Origin: Caenorhabditis elegans | Lineage: Eukaryota > Nematoda > Chromadorea > Rhabditida > Rhabditidae | Length of the DNA stretch: 64,000 bases | NCBI RefSeq assembly: GCF_000002985.6 | Contig: NC_003284.9 | Span: 1,612,001-1,676,000 of the forward strand | Direction of reading: 5' to 3' | In this document: in pieces, positions 33,345 to 43,521 of the stretch | Layout: every line of letters starts with the position of its first letter | Numbering within the stretch: position 1 is the stretch's first letter | Made by a program: the position numbers and the translations under genes | The notes under the pieces: generated by a model | Databases searched by the model: none | Told to the model about the DNA's origin: nothing | Seen by the model: only the letters and a program-made list of their open reading frames with translations

Positions 33345-34394
33345 CTATTCGGACCTGCAAACGGAAGGGTAAGGGAAAAAAGACTAAGAAAAAAAAACTC
33401 ACCAGACACGAATTAGCCCCTCAATTTCACTCAAGAATTCAAGGTTCAATACCATTTTCTTGAGCTCCCTGTTTTCTTGACGCGTTTTATGTAGCAGACG
33501 TTCAATGAAGCACCTGCTCCATTGTATGTCGCTTCGAATTCCGTCGCGCAGTCTACGCAGGCTCTCCACCAGGGCTTGCATCGTCGAACTCATGTCGAAT
33601 TCCGTTAAGGACGGTGGAAAACATCGCAGACTGCAATATGATTATTGACTTTAAGTGAAAAAATGGGTTCTGACCAGGGCTGTCGTTTTTTTTTTGTTTT
33701 TTTTTTGTTTTTTTTTGTTTTTTGGGGCCAAAAAAATCAATTGGTCAAAAATATTTTACAACAGTCCGGTCTTGACACGGAAGCAGTGAACCATCTACAG
33801 TAGTTAGATTGACAAATTTCAATTTTTTGGTACTTTTTTTTTTGGCCCGAAGTTTTTTTTTGGTCCCAGCACTGGACCACACTTTTGCAAAATATATATT
33901 TTTTGTTTTGAAACAACATTATTAATAATTAAAAAATTAACATCAATAGTTTGAAAGCTTAGAAACAAAGAGAGTTTTATTTAAAGTTTAAATATTATTT
34001 TGGTAAATCATAAAAATTAAAAAAGAAAACAACTCAATTTTTCTAAAACTACAGTAATCCTACAGTACCTCTACAGTACTACTACAGTACCCCAATCATA
34101 TCACCCCACTAACCCTGAACCAATATCAATTCATAAGCCGAAACTTTGGATACTACAACTACTACATATTGTACTACTAACTATAGACAGACGCACAGTA
34201 TTTTTTAATATATAAGTAATGATGATTATGATAAACTAATTATTGAATTATATATTTTTTTAAATTGCTATTGGGTGGATTTGATAAAACTTACTCGGCA
34301 GGTGCTCCAAACTTTGGTTGATCTCCCCACGAGGACCCCACTCCCATCCAGGAACGTTTCGGTCCAAGAAATGGGCAAAATCGATGTACGGCAT
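33345..34394 (-). pseudogene. Small paralogous gene, copy A (possible frameshift)
   Basis: Minus-strand exons 34394-34295 (MPYIDFAHFLDRNVPGWEWG..., after an ATTTTTTCTTACAG acceptor), 33630-33403 and 33354-33345. The second exon encodes LRRLRDGIRSDIQWSRCFIE and KTRQENRELKKMVLNLEF..., and the last adds only SE and a stop. The middle and last exons match copy B at 36 kb in sequence and splice sites. Joining the first exon to the second changes frame (total 338 nt), so either the copy is frameshifted or translation starts at the ATG at 33593. The charged helical middle part suggests a coiled-coil protein. Family unknown. Confidence 0.5.
34052..34145 (-). repeat. Fragment of the TACTGTAG minisatellite
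   Basis: CTACAGTAATCCTACAGTAC and CACCCCACTAACCCTGAACC are reverse-complement matches to the unit of the 11510-12445 array. It lies in the intron of the copy-A gene. Confidence 0.7.
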
Positions 34395-35474
34395 ATCTGT
34401 AAGAAAAAATTACAACGTTTGAGTCCAGATCACTTTAATCTCTAAAAGTGAGAAAACGATAAAATTATTCGAGTAACTCAGAAACTGCGAATCGTGAACA
34501 GAAGGTTCCTTTGATACACAGTTTGGTAACAGTAACTAATGTGAACTGAACTGAAATGAATTAATAAATTTGAAGTGAACTAAAGTGAAGTGACCTTAAA
34601 ATGATAGAACTTCGGCACCAACTCGCACAAAACCTTTGAGTCCAGATGTGAACTGGTACTCCAAAAACAGGTGTTAATTCCTATTTCGATTCGGGTTAAA
34701 GAAATTTAGATTTAGGGAATGTAAAATTAAAAGAAATGAAGTTTTGAGGAAAAATAAAGCTAACACATATACCGTATTCCCTCTATCGTTTATAGGCAAA
34801 AATAGATGGATTTTCCAAACTTTGAAAATTCATAAATCTCTTCAAAGTATTTTTTTTTGAAATGTCTTTCAGAAACTTTGTAGTAAATTTTAAGCTCTTT
34901 TAGAATATACCAACAATATTTCAGTAGGTACAAGAAGCTTCACGTAGTTACAGAAATACAGTGCGTCCAACTTCTATAGCACCCCCCTCTAATTTGACGG
35001 TTTGGAGCTTTTCAAAATGTTTTTAGGAAAAGTGTTAGTGCAGTTCGATAGCAAATGTTCAAAAACCTATGCTCCCCAATTTTTATTATGATATCTCAAA
35101 AATCACGGAAATTAGGTCAAAATATCGGAAAAATGGCCGTCCAACTTCTATAGCACCCCCTCTGATTTTTGACAATTTTCGGTAAAATCGGGGGTTTCTT
35201 TGTAATTCATGAATTTATTTTGTGAATAACTTCACACCAAAATGATCAGACGGTTTCACTTTTACATTTAAAAAATAAATATACCACTTGAAAACACGTG
35301 GAATGCCTGGGATTGTCCTGGAACGTTCTTATTTGCTTCAGAGGCCATATCTCGGCTCCCAATCGGTTTTGCAACACCAAACTTTATCAAAATGTTCTTC
35401 TCCGCCTATTTATTACTATGTAATTAGTTGTAGAGAACATTCATTCATATTAACCAAATGAAAAAGGGAGGTAC
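34395..35474. other. Intergenic region with a duplicated CCAACTTCTATAGCACCCCC motif
   Basis: No gene is supported. GTCCAACTTCTATAGCACCC occurs at about 34967-34986 and again at about 35138-35157, inside a diverged pair of blocks that also share AAAT and GGAAA-rich spacers. A related piece with CGCTATAGAAGTTGCACGGT lies at 46017. Confidence 0.6.
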
Positions 35475-35891
35475 TGCAGTGATTTTTAGAAGGCTTGATT
35501 TAACTCTGGAAACGAGCGTTTGGAGGCGCAGAGCTGAAGGTTTTGACTTTGTATGGTACATAATTTTAGCTCATATGATTTAAATATCTTTGAAGCTTCG
35601 ATTTTGATTAGAAGTCGTTGAAATTTTATTTGGACAAGTTCACGAGACCGCTCAAAAAAGAGGAGAAAGGCAAAGCGAGGCCGCAAGTCTTTTTATCAAG
35701 CTAACATGCGAAAATTAGTCTGGCATTTGATTTATCCATGGATTTCCACGGATTTGATGTTCATATAATATAATTTTCAATTTTTGCTATAATTTAGTAA
35801 TTTTTTGTCGAAAATGTATTCCCAACCATTATCTCTGCGCCTCCAAACGCTCGTTTCCAGAGTTAAATCAAGCCTTCTAAAAATCACTGCA
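35475..35891. mobile_element. MITE with about 60-bp terminal inverted repeats
   Basis: The left end TGCAGTGATTTTTAGAAGGC and the right end GCCTTCTAAAAATCACTGCA are perfect inverted repeats extending about 60 bp inward (to GCGCAGAG / CTCTGCGC). Total length is about 417 bp with no transposase, so it is a non-autonomous DNA transposon. Copies elsewhere in the window were not seen. Confidence 0.88.
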
Positions 35892-36067
35892 AATGATAAA
35901 ATGATAAAGATTATATTTTCCATCCAAATTGTTTATTAAACAAATAAAACGAAAACAAAGCTTTATTTCAGAAAAATTGGAAATTGTAATTTATAACTTG
36001 AATGGCGAGGAGACCAGACATGGTGGCACTTGAATGGTGACTTGAATGGCAAGGAGACCAGAAGCAT

Positions 36068-36390
36068 TTATTCTGGCCTGTAAACGGTAGGGTAAGGTAA
36101 AAAAAGACTAAGAAAAAAAACTCACCATACTCTAATGAGTCCTTCAATCTCATCCAGGGCCTCGAGATTGAGAATTATTTTGCGTAATTCTCTGTTCTCC
36201 TGGCGCGTTTTGTTGAGGAGATCGCCGCGTGCATGTCGCAGACAATCTATGAATCTTCTGCTCCATTCTATGTCGCGACGAATTCCGTCGCGCCATCTCC
36301 TCAATCTCGCCACCAGTTCATCCACATCATTGAAATGACGAAGAACTCCGTCAAGTGGAATTGAAATCTTTGGTGCACAGAACAGAAACA
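36068..36390 (-). CDS. Small paralogous gene, copy B (5' exon lost or unresolved)
   Basis: Minus-strand exons 36390-36126 and 36077-36068, joined TG|G as Trp, followed by PE and a stop. The first reads (x)FLFCAPKISIPLDGVLRHFN, then VARLRRWRDGIRRDIEWSRR and NKTRQENRELRKIILNLEAL. It is collinear with copy A at 33.4 kb, with 7 additional residues (HARGDLL region). The equivalent of copy A's first exon is degenerate: the matching position near 36492-36515 has lost the donor. It may therefore be a fragment. Coiled-coil-like, function unknown. Confidence 0.5.
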
Positions 36391-39143
36391 CTGCAATATG
36401 ATTACTGACTTTAAGTAAAAAAATTCCACGGAAGCAGAAAACTATCTACAGAGATTGAATAGTAAGAGTGAGGAGATTTTTGTGGGAAACCTGATCAAAC
36501 TTATTGGCAAAAACAAAGAAAACGATATAGATTTGAAAAAAATCGGTGCATGAACGCGGTTCTAACTTGTTACATGAAAAGATACATGCTAGGTTGGTTT
36601 TAGAATAATGTTTGAGTAAGTGTTAATGGTTGACGTATTTGGACAATTTACATTTTTCCTCAAATTTTATATGGGTGTCATATAGTAGGCAGTTGTCGCA
36701 AAAGTTAATAATTTGACAGGAATTTATAATTTTTAGAATTAAAACAAAAAAGTCTGACAAATTGACAATCGGTATTTCCCATAATTTACGAAGGAATTTT
36801 TTATGAACTAACTGGAAAACGCGAAAATGTCAGAAAATGACGTCATCAATTTTCTCGGGAAACCATAAATAACTAGCATTTAGAAAAATACATTTCTTGG
36901 TTTTTGCACATTTGAAAAAATCATCGAAAAATTTAGAAACATTTCATAGTTCTTTTAAATGTTATATTTGGTCATTACGGCTCATGTATAATTTTTGAAA
37001 CAAATCTTCGGTAAAAAATAAAGACATAAACCAAAAATTTTTAAAAATCTGCTTAATCTCAAATTTGCTTTAAATTTTCTGAAAGTGTTCTGAAGCCGAT
37101 TGAATGAAAAAATGCAAGTTTTTCTATATTGATTTTTATATTTTCAAATTAATCAGCTTTCCGAGAAAATAACTAGTGCTTTTGTCTAAAACCTGCGTTT
37201 GAAAAAAAAATACCTTTTCAAATTTTCCAGTGGCCATTCGTTGATCCGAGTAGTCACTAACAGGAATATAATCAATAAAACAGGCGATACAATCAGAAAA
37301 ATAATAAGGTCCTGTACACAAAGGACCAAGAATACAAATGAGAACACCGTCTCTTGCCTTCTCTTTTATACCAAGTTGTGGTGGGCAGAGTCTTAAGGCG
37401 GGTGTTTAAAGGAGACGGAGACGACAATGGCGGTGTTAGTCATGAAGGCAGCTGCTGACTGGTGCGGCGGTAGTTGTAGGGAAACTTGAGGAATAGAATA
37501 AACATTGGAAAAAGAATAAAGTGCTGATATTTTCAATTTTCAAGGGTTCTTGTATATTAGCTATAGCCTAAAATATTTTCAGTTTTTTAAAATTAATTAA
37601 TTTTTATTCTATAATATTTCAGGCAAAGTCAGGAAAAATCATTTTTAGGTCAGATTTCGCCATTGAAGTTCGGTGCATTTATTTATAATTAGTAAAAGAG
37701 GTTCAAACCCGAATGTGAAATAAAATTTGTCTGAAAATCTGAAACTTGTCTGAAGGTGTTTTAAAATAGCGTCTACCTTTATGCGTACGCCTTGTAAGAT
37801 GTATTCCCCATACAAAATTGTAATTTGACACGGAACCCTTGCTTGAATCTTTTTTGAAACAGGTTTTGTCTCAACTTCTGTTTTTTTTTTTGATTATTTT
37901 TCAAATAATAAAAATTTATTATCATATGATATTTATAAACAATTATTTTTGCTTTTTCTTTTTCTTCACAACTATGGTTTTTTTTTTGAAAACCATATTA
38001 CTTTTTTGGCTTGAATATAGTCAAATTAAATTTTTTGTTTTTAAACACCTAAAGTTTACAAAACTGTACAGAATTTTGATGGAAGTAAAAATCCAGAAGT
38101 AGGTCAACATTTTGAGCTTAAATGTTTATGACTACCAAAAAAATGCATATGCGTTTTTAGTTCAGCCATTGAGCCATTGAGCCCATGAGCTGATATCCAA
38201 AAAAATTTTGGGTTTTCAGATAGCTTTTCAGAAAGAGAAAAAATAATTATTTCAATGATTCCATTTTAAAACACCTGAAAATTAATTATCGACCAAAATT
38301 GCGTTTAGACATGTTCGGAAAGCTGCCCAAGTTATAAGAATACTTTATTAAAAATAAATGTTGGAAAAATGGTTTGAATTTTAGAATAAAACTCATCGAC
38401 TTTTTTTTCTATCTTTGTTTATATAGGGGTAATTTTCAATAAATAGGGTTATACATAGAATCAGAGAAAGATAAAAGTAATAAGAAATTCGAGTATATGG
38501 AGGATATTAAAGAAGCTTCAATTTGATCGTCAATGCATCATTGAGAGATTGGTGGGGTAACTGAAAATTCGCTTTTTTTTAATTTGAATTTTTTCTTCAA
38601 GTGATAGAAAATAGGCCTGAATGACCGAATCTAACAGTAAAAAATGTTTTAAATTTTCTAATTTTTTCCATCATTTTTTCTATCATTTTTTGTTTAATTT
38701 TATAGAATAAAAACGGGCTGAATTAAGATTGAATTCCCCAGCAAATGAATAACCTAAATTTTTTTTTAGAATTTTCGCGTTTTTCTTTGGTCTTCCATTT
38801 GAAATACAAATTTTCGAACATTTTATCACAAAAATCAAATTTTCGGCCATTTTTTAAAATTCCAGAAATTTCTGTCTGGTTAACAATTTTTTTTTTACCG
38901 AAAAATTAACCAGCAGTATTTCAATCAGAATATCCAAGAATATAAGCAAGAAAACGCGAAAATGTTGAAAAACTAGGTCAGTCAATTGCGTGGGGTTGAA
39001 AAATTAATTTAGCCATTTCTTTTATTTTTGCAAAAATTGAGAAATCGTAACAAAATTTGATTAATTTTTTCACAGTTCTATTCGGTCATTATGGTTCATT
39101 TTGTATCATTTAAAGCAGAGTCCAGAAATGGCTCAATTCCAGC
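36391..39143. other. Gene-poor region
   Basis: No gene is firmly supported over 2.7 kb. A minus-strand TATAAAAG (37363-37370) precedes an open hydrophobic stretch ending at a possible GTATTT donor (37214), but no in-frame start is visible. The rest is AT-rich with long A/T tracts. Confidence 0.45.
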
Positions 39144-39393
39144 TTAAAGGGGAGTAGAGTATGTGGGTTTTTAGCATAATTAGACTAAGACTAGCTTGAA
39201 ATAACCTATTTTCATAATGAGGCTTTTCAAAATTTTTCCAACAATTTTTTATGGCGGTTCAAAATTGAAAAATGGGCCAATTTTAGCTAAAGTTTTTTTA
39301 AAAATTTTTTGAGAAGTCCCATGAGATTCAGTCATTTTGAGCCAGTTTTAATGCAGCTGAGCAAAATACTCGCAAGCTCTACTCCCCCTTTAA
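39144..39393. repeat. Foldback element near the 3' end of the 39.4-kb gene
   Basis: TTAAAGGGGAGTAGAG at the left is mirrored by CTCTACTCCCCCTTTAA at the right, about 250 bp in total. It is a short member of the AAAGGTGGAGTAG foldback group. Confidence 0.72.
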
Positions 39394-39418
39394 TTACATT
39401 TGGAACAACCCAACTAAC

Positions 39419-39994
39419 TTATATGACTCTTTTAATCAATTTTGGAGAAGACGCTTCCTTTTTCCACAGATGACGATTTATTCCATTATTCATTGGTCGT
39501 TGAGCTTTTGGCACCACCGGAGGCAAATGTTCACGTTCCCACTGTCCACCTGTCAGAATTCTACCAACAATATCATCGGCTGTAGCTTTAGAAGTATTCC
39601 ATACTGGTGACTTGTTTGCGAACTTTGAAACCTCCTGGATGGTCTTCTTCCTTGTGTTAAGGGATTCGGAACGGCGAATGATCTTGAATAAGGGAACCGG
39701 CTTCTCCTGTGGCTTCATGCAATTGTTGGGATCTTTGAATTGCGCAAAGTACTTGACTGGGTCAATGGGGTGTTGGAAAATACGAGCCTCGGGGGCGCTT
39801 CTAGGTTGGCCAGTCATCACGGTTTCACCGTTACCGTAGGTGTTTGGCTCCACGAGTTCTGGCAATTTTGGACATTTTCCACCCATTTTTGATAGCACCG
39901 GTGGTGGAATTCTCTTATTTTCTGTAGGTCGAGGTGGAATATAGTTGGGAAGGGTTGGAAGTTCGTACACAATTGATCCTTTGATAGGCATCAT
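39419..39994 (-). CDS. Single-exon Pro-rich basic protein of unknown function
   Basis: 191 aa, starting MMPIKGSIVYELPTLPNYIP and ending SPKLIKRVI. An acceptor TTTTCAG lies 8 bases before the ATG, suggesting SL trans-splicing. The sequence is Pro/Lys-rich, with segments such as PPRPTENKRIPPPVLSKMGG, GQPRSAPEARIFQHPIDPVK and TGGQWEREHLPPVVPKAQRP. It has no signal peptide, membrane segment or recognisable catalytic motif. Such conserved-looking short proline-rich proteins are sometimes cytoskeleton-associated, but I do not assign a family. The frame is uninterrupted and the composition differs from the shadow frames, so I regard it as real. Confidence 0.75.
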   Translation of the reverse strand: MMPIKGSIVYELPTLPNYIPPRPTENKRIPPPVLSKMGGKCPKLPELVEPNTYGNGETVMTGQPRSAPEARIFQHPIDPVKYFAQFKDPNNCMKPQEKPVPLFKIIRRSESLNTRKKTIQEVSKFANKSPVWNTSKATADDIVGRILTGGQWEREHLPPVVPKAQRPMNNGINRHLWKKEASSPKLIKRVI

Positions 39995-40336
39995 GGTAAG
40001 GCTGAAAATTGAAAATGATAAAGTAGAAACTGCAAACTAGTACAATAGCTAAATTTCAAAAAAAAAAGGAAAAAAAATTGTCTAATGTAGAAAAGTTAAA
40101 TATAAGAATGAAAGGTGAGCATGCGCACCTGACAGGTCCCAAAGGATTCCTTCGTTAGTCTTCGTTTGGTATGTTGCTATGGAAAATGGGGTGGAGAGAG
40201 GCGTGAAATCATGCAGTCAATTAATGACTTTAATTGAAAAAAAAAATTCAAAATGTGATATCACTGAACCTATAAAAAACTAGTTTGTGACGTCATACTT
40301 AATGCAAACGTGGAGTCGCGCAAATGAAGAATTTGC

Positions 40337-41056
40337 TTTAAAGTCGGACTACACTCTGTGGGGAAATTGCTTCAAAAAATGCCAATGGGTTCACAATGAC
40401 CGAATATCATGATTAAAAAATTCAAAAAATTCGAAAAAATTTTCTAGATTTTATATGATTTTTTTAAAATTGAAAAAAATCTCAGTATTCTCCTAATTCC
40501 TATTTTAATTGCCGCCAATTGAACTCGTTCGTTGGAGCGCGCTTGCATTATTTTTAATTATTTATTTTTGTTTATTCTTATTTTTTTGGAGTTTTTTAAT
40601 CGGAAAATTAAAGAAACAAACAAGAAAAATGCAAAAGGCTATTTAAAAAGTAACTGAAAATGCCTAAAACTTCAAAGTTTTGCGCTCCGACGACGACGAG
40701 CCTGAAATTATTATTTTTCACAGTTTTAGGCATTTTCAGTTACGCTTTAATAGGCATTTTGCATTTTTCTTGTTCATTTTTTTCATTTTCCGGTTTAAAA
40801 AACCCCAAAAAATTAAGAAAATCAGTGAAATAATGAGAAATAATTTTTAAAGTGAATGAAAATACTGCAAGCGCGCTCCATCAAATTGGCGATAATTTAA
40901 ATGGGAACTAGGGAAAAACTGAGATTTTTCCAATTTTCGAAAAATCATATAAATCTAGAAAAAATTTTAAAAATTTTTTAAATCATGATATTCGGTCATT
41001 GAGACACATCGACATGTTTTGCAGCAATTTCCACATAAAGTGTAGTGCACCTTCAA
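40337..41056. repeat. Large foldback element (about 720 bp)
   Basis: A near-symmetrical inverted repeat centred near 40700. TTTAAAGTCGGACTACACTC and CACAATGACCGAATATCATG on the left are mirrored by CATGATATTCGGTCATTGAG and AAGTGTAGTGCACCTTCAAA on the right; inner arms share GGAGCGCGCTTGCA / GCAAGCGCGCTCC. No open frame of note. Probably a non-autonomous DNA transposon able to form a long hairpin RNA if transcribed. Confidence 0.85.
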
Positions 41057-41427
41057 AATAAACCTGTAAATAAAAATTAAGCGCCCAAAAATGCCAAAAA
41101 AAATAAAATGTCAAAAAAATAGTTTTTAAAAAAATATTATGTGTTAAATTATTTTCGTAAAACTGGAAAAAATTTCAATAATTAGAACTTTTTTACTGGC
41201 ATAGGAGTTTTTACTAATTTGCCACTGGCGCTACTCCAACTTTAAACGTTTCTTCTTCCAATGATTTTGATCAATTTTTCTGGAAAACTTGGGATTTGAG
41301 ACGAAACGGAAAGTTGTTTTATCGAAACTTTCCAAGATTTAGTCTCTAACCATTTATATAATTTTAGACTTTTTGGCAAAACCATAAGTAATCAATATCC
41401 ACTGGTGCTCAACTCATGGTTTTCTGC

Positions 41428-41457
41428 CATAGTCGTAAAAGGTGCAAGGTCCTATCT
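41428..41457 (+). promoter_or_regulatory. Conserved 30-bp motif, copy 1
   Basis: A 30-bp block with the core GTAAAAGGTGCAAGGTCC is identical to blocks upstream of both T-box genes (43087-43116, reverse orientation; 62965-62994). Here it lies about 170 bp before the 47-aa gene. A shared promoter element is possible; so is a fragment of a repeat. Confidence 0.45.
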
Positions 41458-41628
41458 AATTAGAAAGGAGAACATGCACCATCAAACGGATGTGAACAAT
41501 AAAAAGAGCTGGTGGCATGACTTGGGAAGACTAAAGTTCAACGCAAGAAAGACTACATATATTAGAATATCAAAATGTTTGACAGAATTTACCCTATTCA
41601 ACAAAATAATGTATTTTTCAGAATAAAG

Positions 41629-41772
41629 ATGGCAAATTCTTTTGAACAACTATTCAACTTACCGGAAATTCACATAAACTCGGATCATAAATTTTCCCGC
41701 CACTGTAAAATTAAAGTTGCTAAAATGCAAACTTATGAAGTTTACAATGATTTTTTCAAAAGCTTAAATTAG
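41629..41772 (+). CDS. Small 47-aa protein
   Basis: The ATG follows a TATTTTTCAG acceptor by 8 bases, a good trans-splice site, and the product runs MANSFEQLFNLPEIHINSDH to FFKSLN with no intron. AATAAA follows at 41802-41807, about 30 bases after the stop, the normal distance for a worm poly(A) signal. No domain is recognised; the peptide is mildly basic and soluble. The acceptor-start-stop-poly(A) arrangement makes it likelier than a chance frame, but it could be a remnant of a larger gene. Confidence 0.5.
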   Translation: MANSFEQLFNLPEIHINSDHKFSRHCKIKVAKMQTYEVYNDFFKSLN

Positions 41773-41809
41773 ATTGTCACCATTATAATAACTGTGAAAA
41801 TAATAAAAA

Positions 41810-42436
41810 ACTTCAATTGACTTTCATGTCCCAACTGTTTTTTTTTTAATTTGATTTTCAAGTGCTCATCTCGGACAGGAGCTCTGTTAATCTGCATTCA
41901 TGTATAATTTCAAGCCAGGTATTTAGAGATGGTATTTTCAAACTTCTAATAATTTCATAAATCGGGAAATTAAATAACTATAAATTTTTGCCTAAAGTAT
42001 TGCAAACATTACAATTAACAAAATTCAAAAAATTGTTTTTTTCTTCATAAAATGGTTGTCAAAATTTTTGAAAAACTAGAATTTGAAGTCTTTTCATATC
42101 TTTACGGGCAGTTTTTTAACTGAAAGCTCGAATTAGTTACAAGAGTTTTTCAATTGATTTCCGCTACTTCAAAACGTGTTTAAAAATTGTTGTAAAAATA
42201 TATGCCCGGGCATGTCAAAATTTTTGACAGCAGCGGACTAAACAAAGTGATAAAGTTATTTTAATAACTTTTTATTGAACAGTGATGAGCAAAACAATTC
42301 CAGCTTTTTGTTAGTTGTGAACGATAATGCCTCTTTTACACAAACCTAGACACACGCGCAATTCATTGCATTCAGTTTAGAGACAGCTTCTCCCGCAATC
42401 GATTTTATATATATTCCATTAGTAACTCATACTTCC
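41810..42436. other. Intergenic region, nothing supported
   Basis: AT-rich sequence with no gene. Near 42360-42436 it matches 45305-45393 (GCAATCGATTTTATATA and CCATTAGTAACTCATAC), which forms the 5' flank of the SINE-like copies. Confidence 0.5.
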
Positions 42437-42437
42437 G

Positions 42438-42621
42438 GGGGGTGCATGGCTCAGTGCCTATGCGCGCTGCTTGCAATCACAAGGTCACAAGTTCGACCCC
42501 CACCCCCTAGGTCCTTCCAGCCTTAAATGGGAATTCAGTGTTCGTTCCACTGTCTTATAATATAATCAAAGGGTTAAACCAGGCATGACCTGTAGAAAAA
42601 AAACCAAAAAAAAAAAAAAAA
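42438..42621 (+). repeat. tRNA-Ala-derived SINE-like element, family 1, copy 1
   Basis: A 70-nt tRNA-like head (42438-42507) has a perfect 7-bp acceptor stem GGGGGTG / CACCCCC, an A box TGGCTCAGTGCC and a B-box-like AGTTCGACCCC. It resembles tRNA-Ala(TGC) in its first half. A unique body (TTCCAGCCTTAAATGGG, GTTCGTTCCACTGTCTTA) and an A-rich tail after GACCTGTAG follow. Head, body and A tail together are the structure of a SINE. Confidence 0.75.
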
Positions 42622-43086
42622 TTTTGTCACGTGGGTCCACCTGGCAATATTTAAATGGCTACATTTCGGTATGGAGACATGATACAGTCTCGAAAATTTG
42701 TGGTCAGAGGTTATCGACCACAGTCTTTCAGATTTTCTTTTTTTTAAGACCATATTCCTGAATTCCTCGTGAATAATATGATTACTGTTTTCTATTCCTT
42801 TTTTTTACCAGGTTTTGAATTATATTGGATAATGTACATACATGAGACTGCCTTGAACATTTATGTGCAAAGATTATTTACCACAGTCTTTCAGATTTTC
42901 ATAATTTTAGAGTTTTCCAGTATTTTTCATTTTTGCTGAACTTTCCGTTAAGATCTGAATCGATTTTATCATTGTTCAAGTTGTCAGTTGTCACCGTCAT
43001 ACGACCTGCTCTCCATGTTGTTCTCAAAAATTGTCATTGTCATCTGTCATTGTCATCAATTCTTAAACACCTCCACACTTCCAATC

Positions 43087-43116
43087 AGATAGGACCTTGC
43101 ACCTTTTACGACTATG
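43087..43116 (-). promoter_or_regulatory. Conserved 30-bp motif, copy 2 (upstream of T-box copy 1)
   Basis: Reverse-oriented copy of the block at 41428-41457, about 405 bp upstream of the T-box start. ATTGG and a longer GAAGTGTGGAGGTGTTTAAG tail are shared only with the copy at 62965. Confidence 0.5.
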
Positions 43117-43521
43117 AGATTGGAGCACCAACCGGATGAGCACATATCGATTGAAAAAGGAAAGAGGGGTGTGGTCAATATGGAGCATTATCAAGAAGGC
43201 GGAGTTTTGTTACAGAAGAATAGAGCATTTTTTGAGAAGAACAAAGCGATTTGCAAAGAAACACCATTCATTCTTTATAGATTTTTTTTAAATTTTCCGT
43301 TTTCTCATTATTATTGGAGTTTTGAGTATTGAGATATTGTTCTTTCTTACTGAAAAATACATGCTAAAAATGTTTTCCAACTATCATTTGTTCTTACAAG
43401 AGCAGTAGCTTGAATAGTTTTCAGTGTTACCTTATAAATTTTCGAACGGCCAGCAGAATAATAATTTTATTCTTTCCTTATCTTGCATTATCTTAACTTG
43501 TAAAACTTTCAGATCTTCAAA

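Noticed and set aside
37214-37370. Minus-strand hydrophobic exon after a TATAAAAG box
   Set aside because: A membrane-like reading exists up to a GTATTT donor, but there is no in-frame ATG or acceptor, so no gene model could be completed.
42438-42507. Functional tRNA-Ala gene
   Set aside because: Acceptor stem and promoter boxes are good, but the anticodon arm does not pair, and head, body and A-tail recur as a unit, which fits a SINE-like repeat.
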